From positions 141,430 through 205,429 of the forward strand of contig CAIYJE010000160.1 in the NCBI GenBank assembly GCA_903926465.1: a DNA stretch of 64,000 nt, written 5' to 3'. The position numbers were made by a program, and so were the translations under genes. This DNA is from an uncultured Planctomycetales bacterium (GTDB taxonomy: Bacteria; Planctomycetota; Planctomycetia; Isosphaerales; Isosphaeraceae). Of this stretch, positions 63,315 through 64,000 are shown in pieces (within the stretch, counting starts at the first letter, position 1; the number at the start of each line of letters is the position of its first letter). A model generated the notes under the pieces. The model was not told where the DNA came from and ran no database searches. It worked only from the letters and a program-made list of their open reading frames with translations.

Positions 63315-63871
63315 TTACTCTGATCCAGCTACTCAGAAATGTTGGACAATTCGACTCGGTGAGTCAGGGAAGTCCGCTGCCCCTAAAAAAGCTAACGCTG
63401 ATTTATGCAGAAAACGGACGAGGCAAAACCACTCTAGCTGCGATTCTTAGATCCCTTGGGACTGGCGATCCACTTCCTATAGGAGAACGAAAGCGTCTTG
63501 CAGCTATACACACGCCACATGTAATACTGGAATGCGCTGGCGGTCCACCGGCAGCAATGTTTCAAAACAATGCTTGGAACCGGTCGCTTACACAGATCTC
63601 CGTATTTGATGATGAATTTGTCGATGACAACGTATGTTCGGGCCTAGAAGTTGCCCCAGACCATCGGCAGAAACTCCACGAGCTTATCCTTGGTTCTCAA
63701 GGCGTATCGCTGAACCGTGCTGTTCAAACTCATATAGCGAGTATTGAACAGCACAACCGCGATTTGAGAACTAAAGCAGATGCAATTCCAACAGCCCTCC
63801 GTGGGACACTTAGCGTGGATGCCTTCTGCGCACTTCAGCCAATCACAAATGTCGAAACAGTAACACTTTAG
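63311..63871 (+). CDS. AAA ATPase of the RloC/PrrC-like group, truncated
   Basis: 186 residues from a protein that should have about 700-900. The N-terminus carries an unusual Walker A with AENGRGKTTLAAIL (about 33-46) and a later FDDEFVDDNVC (about 98-108), the AAA_13 pattern found in RloC and PrrC-type anticodon nucleases that act when restriction fails. The frame stops at a TAG inside sequence that reads as transposase on the other strand, so the nuclease half is missing here. I infer an IS insertion. It is the last gene of the operon. Confidence 0.65.
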   Translation: MITLIQLLRNVGQFDSVSQGSPLPLKKLTLIYAENGRGKTTLAAILRSLGTGDPLPIGERKRLAAIHTPHVILECAGGPPAAMFQNNAWNRSLTQISVFDDEFVDDNVCSGLEVAPDHRQKLHELILGSQGVSLNRAVQTHIASIEQHNRDLRTKADAIPTALRGTLSVDAFCALQPITNVETVTL

Positions 63872-64000
63872 CCGTCTGTAGTGGCTTTGGCCGGTAATGG
63901 AGGTAGTTTTCCGGTTGCGAGGTAGGTGGCAACTGCATCCACCACCGTTTTAAGCGGTGCATGTCCTCTTTGCTGAAGAGTCCGGTATACACTCATCAGC
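63868..64000 (-). mobile_element. C-terminal end of an IS66-like transposase, running off the window
   Basis: On the minus strand the end of the window reads MSVYRTLQQRGHAPLKTVVDAVATYLATGKLPPLPAK and stops at 63868, a style of C-terminus common in IS66-type transposases of planctomycetes (from memory of the family). A GTAA at 63860-63863 could start the terminal repeat. The ATPase ORF would then be interrupted at about 63859. Confidence 0.5.

Overview
The window reads as a chromosomal segment of a planctomycete-like bacterium (Planctomycetota), followed by the start of an acquired defence island. I base the lineage on combined family-level signs: a fused FHA/Ser-Thr kinase, a PurS-PurS-PurL fusion, SpoVG carrying an inserted zinc ribbon, an aspartate kinase with four ACT domains, very long TPR proteins and a GlgM-type glycogen synthase. 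No rRNA or other marker is present, so the assignment is an inference.

Region 1 (1-10 kb): the 3' end of a leuB-type dehydrogenase (+). It is followed on the minus strand by a ferredoxin, a secreted cyclophilin, a 1520-residue TPR protein, a periplasmic thioredoxin with YHS-like repeats, and a cluster made of a small membrane protein, FloA flotillin and NfeD.

Region 2 (10-23 kb, + strand): aspartate kinase, a TIM-barrel/Tm-1-like pair, an acyl-activating enzyme, an FHA-kinase, prephenate dehydrogenase, PurL, an NYN-domain nuclease and PurQ. The last four are closely spaced, and the NYN gene overlaps the purQ start.

Region 3 (23-45 kb, mostly - strand): spoVG/ispE, a small TPR-like protein, archease (+), a PfkB kinase, ftsH and trxB; csrA (+) with a hairpin at its start; a compact phoR-pstSCAB-phoB phosphate operon; a YfhO-type membrane protein; bcp (+); a sigma factor; and HAD phosphatase-glgM-glmM, which handle glucose phosphates.

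Region 4 (45.5-52.5 kb, + strand): a cell-surface glycan and lipid operon (GT39, InaA-type kinase, GT4, nucleotidyltransferase, PlsY) followed by two poorly known membrane proteins.

Region 5 (52.6-64 kb): accessory DNA. It opens with a 3'-tRNA-like remnant fused directly to an ArdC anti-restriction gene that lacks its N-terminus. A hairpin-dense 0.4-kb spacer follows, then a small HTH gene, then a tightly overlapping operon: SNF2 helicase, DUF1016/YhcG PD-(D/E)XK nuclease, type III methyltransferase (Mod, frameshifted), type III restriction subunit (Res), a 38-codon ORF, and an RloC/PrrC-like AAA ATPase cut short next to an IS66-like transposase. I infer a composite type III restriction system with extra helicase and nuclease genes, probably damaged in this strain (mod frameshift, truncated ATPase). 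The nuclease gene also carries an in-frame triple palindromic 39-bp repeat. I see no CRISPR array, rRNA or complete tRNA.
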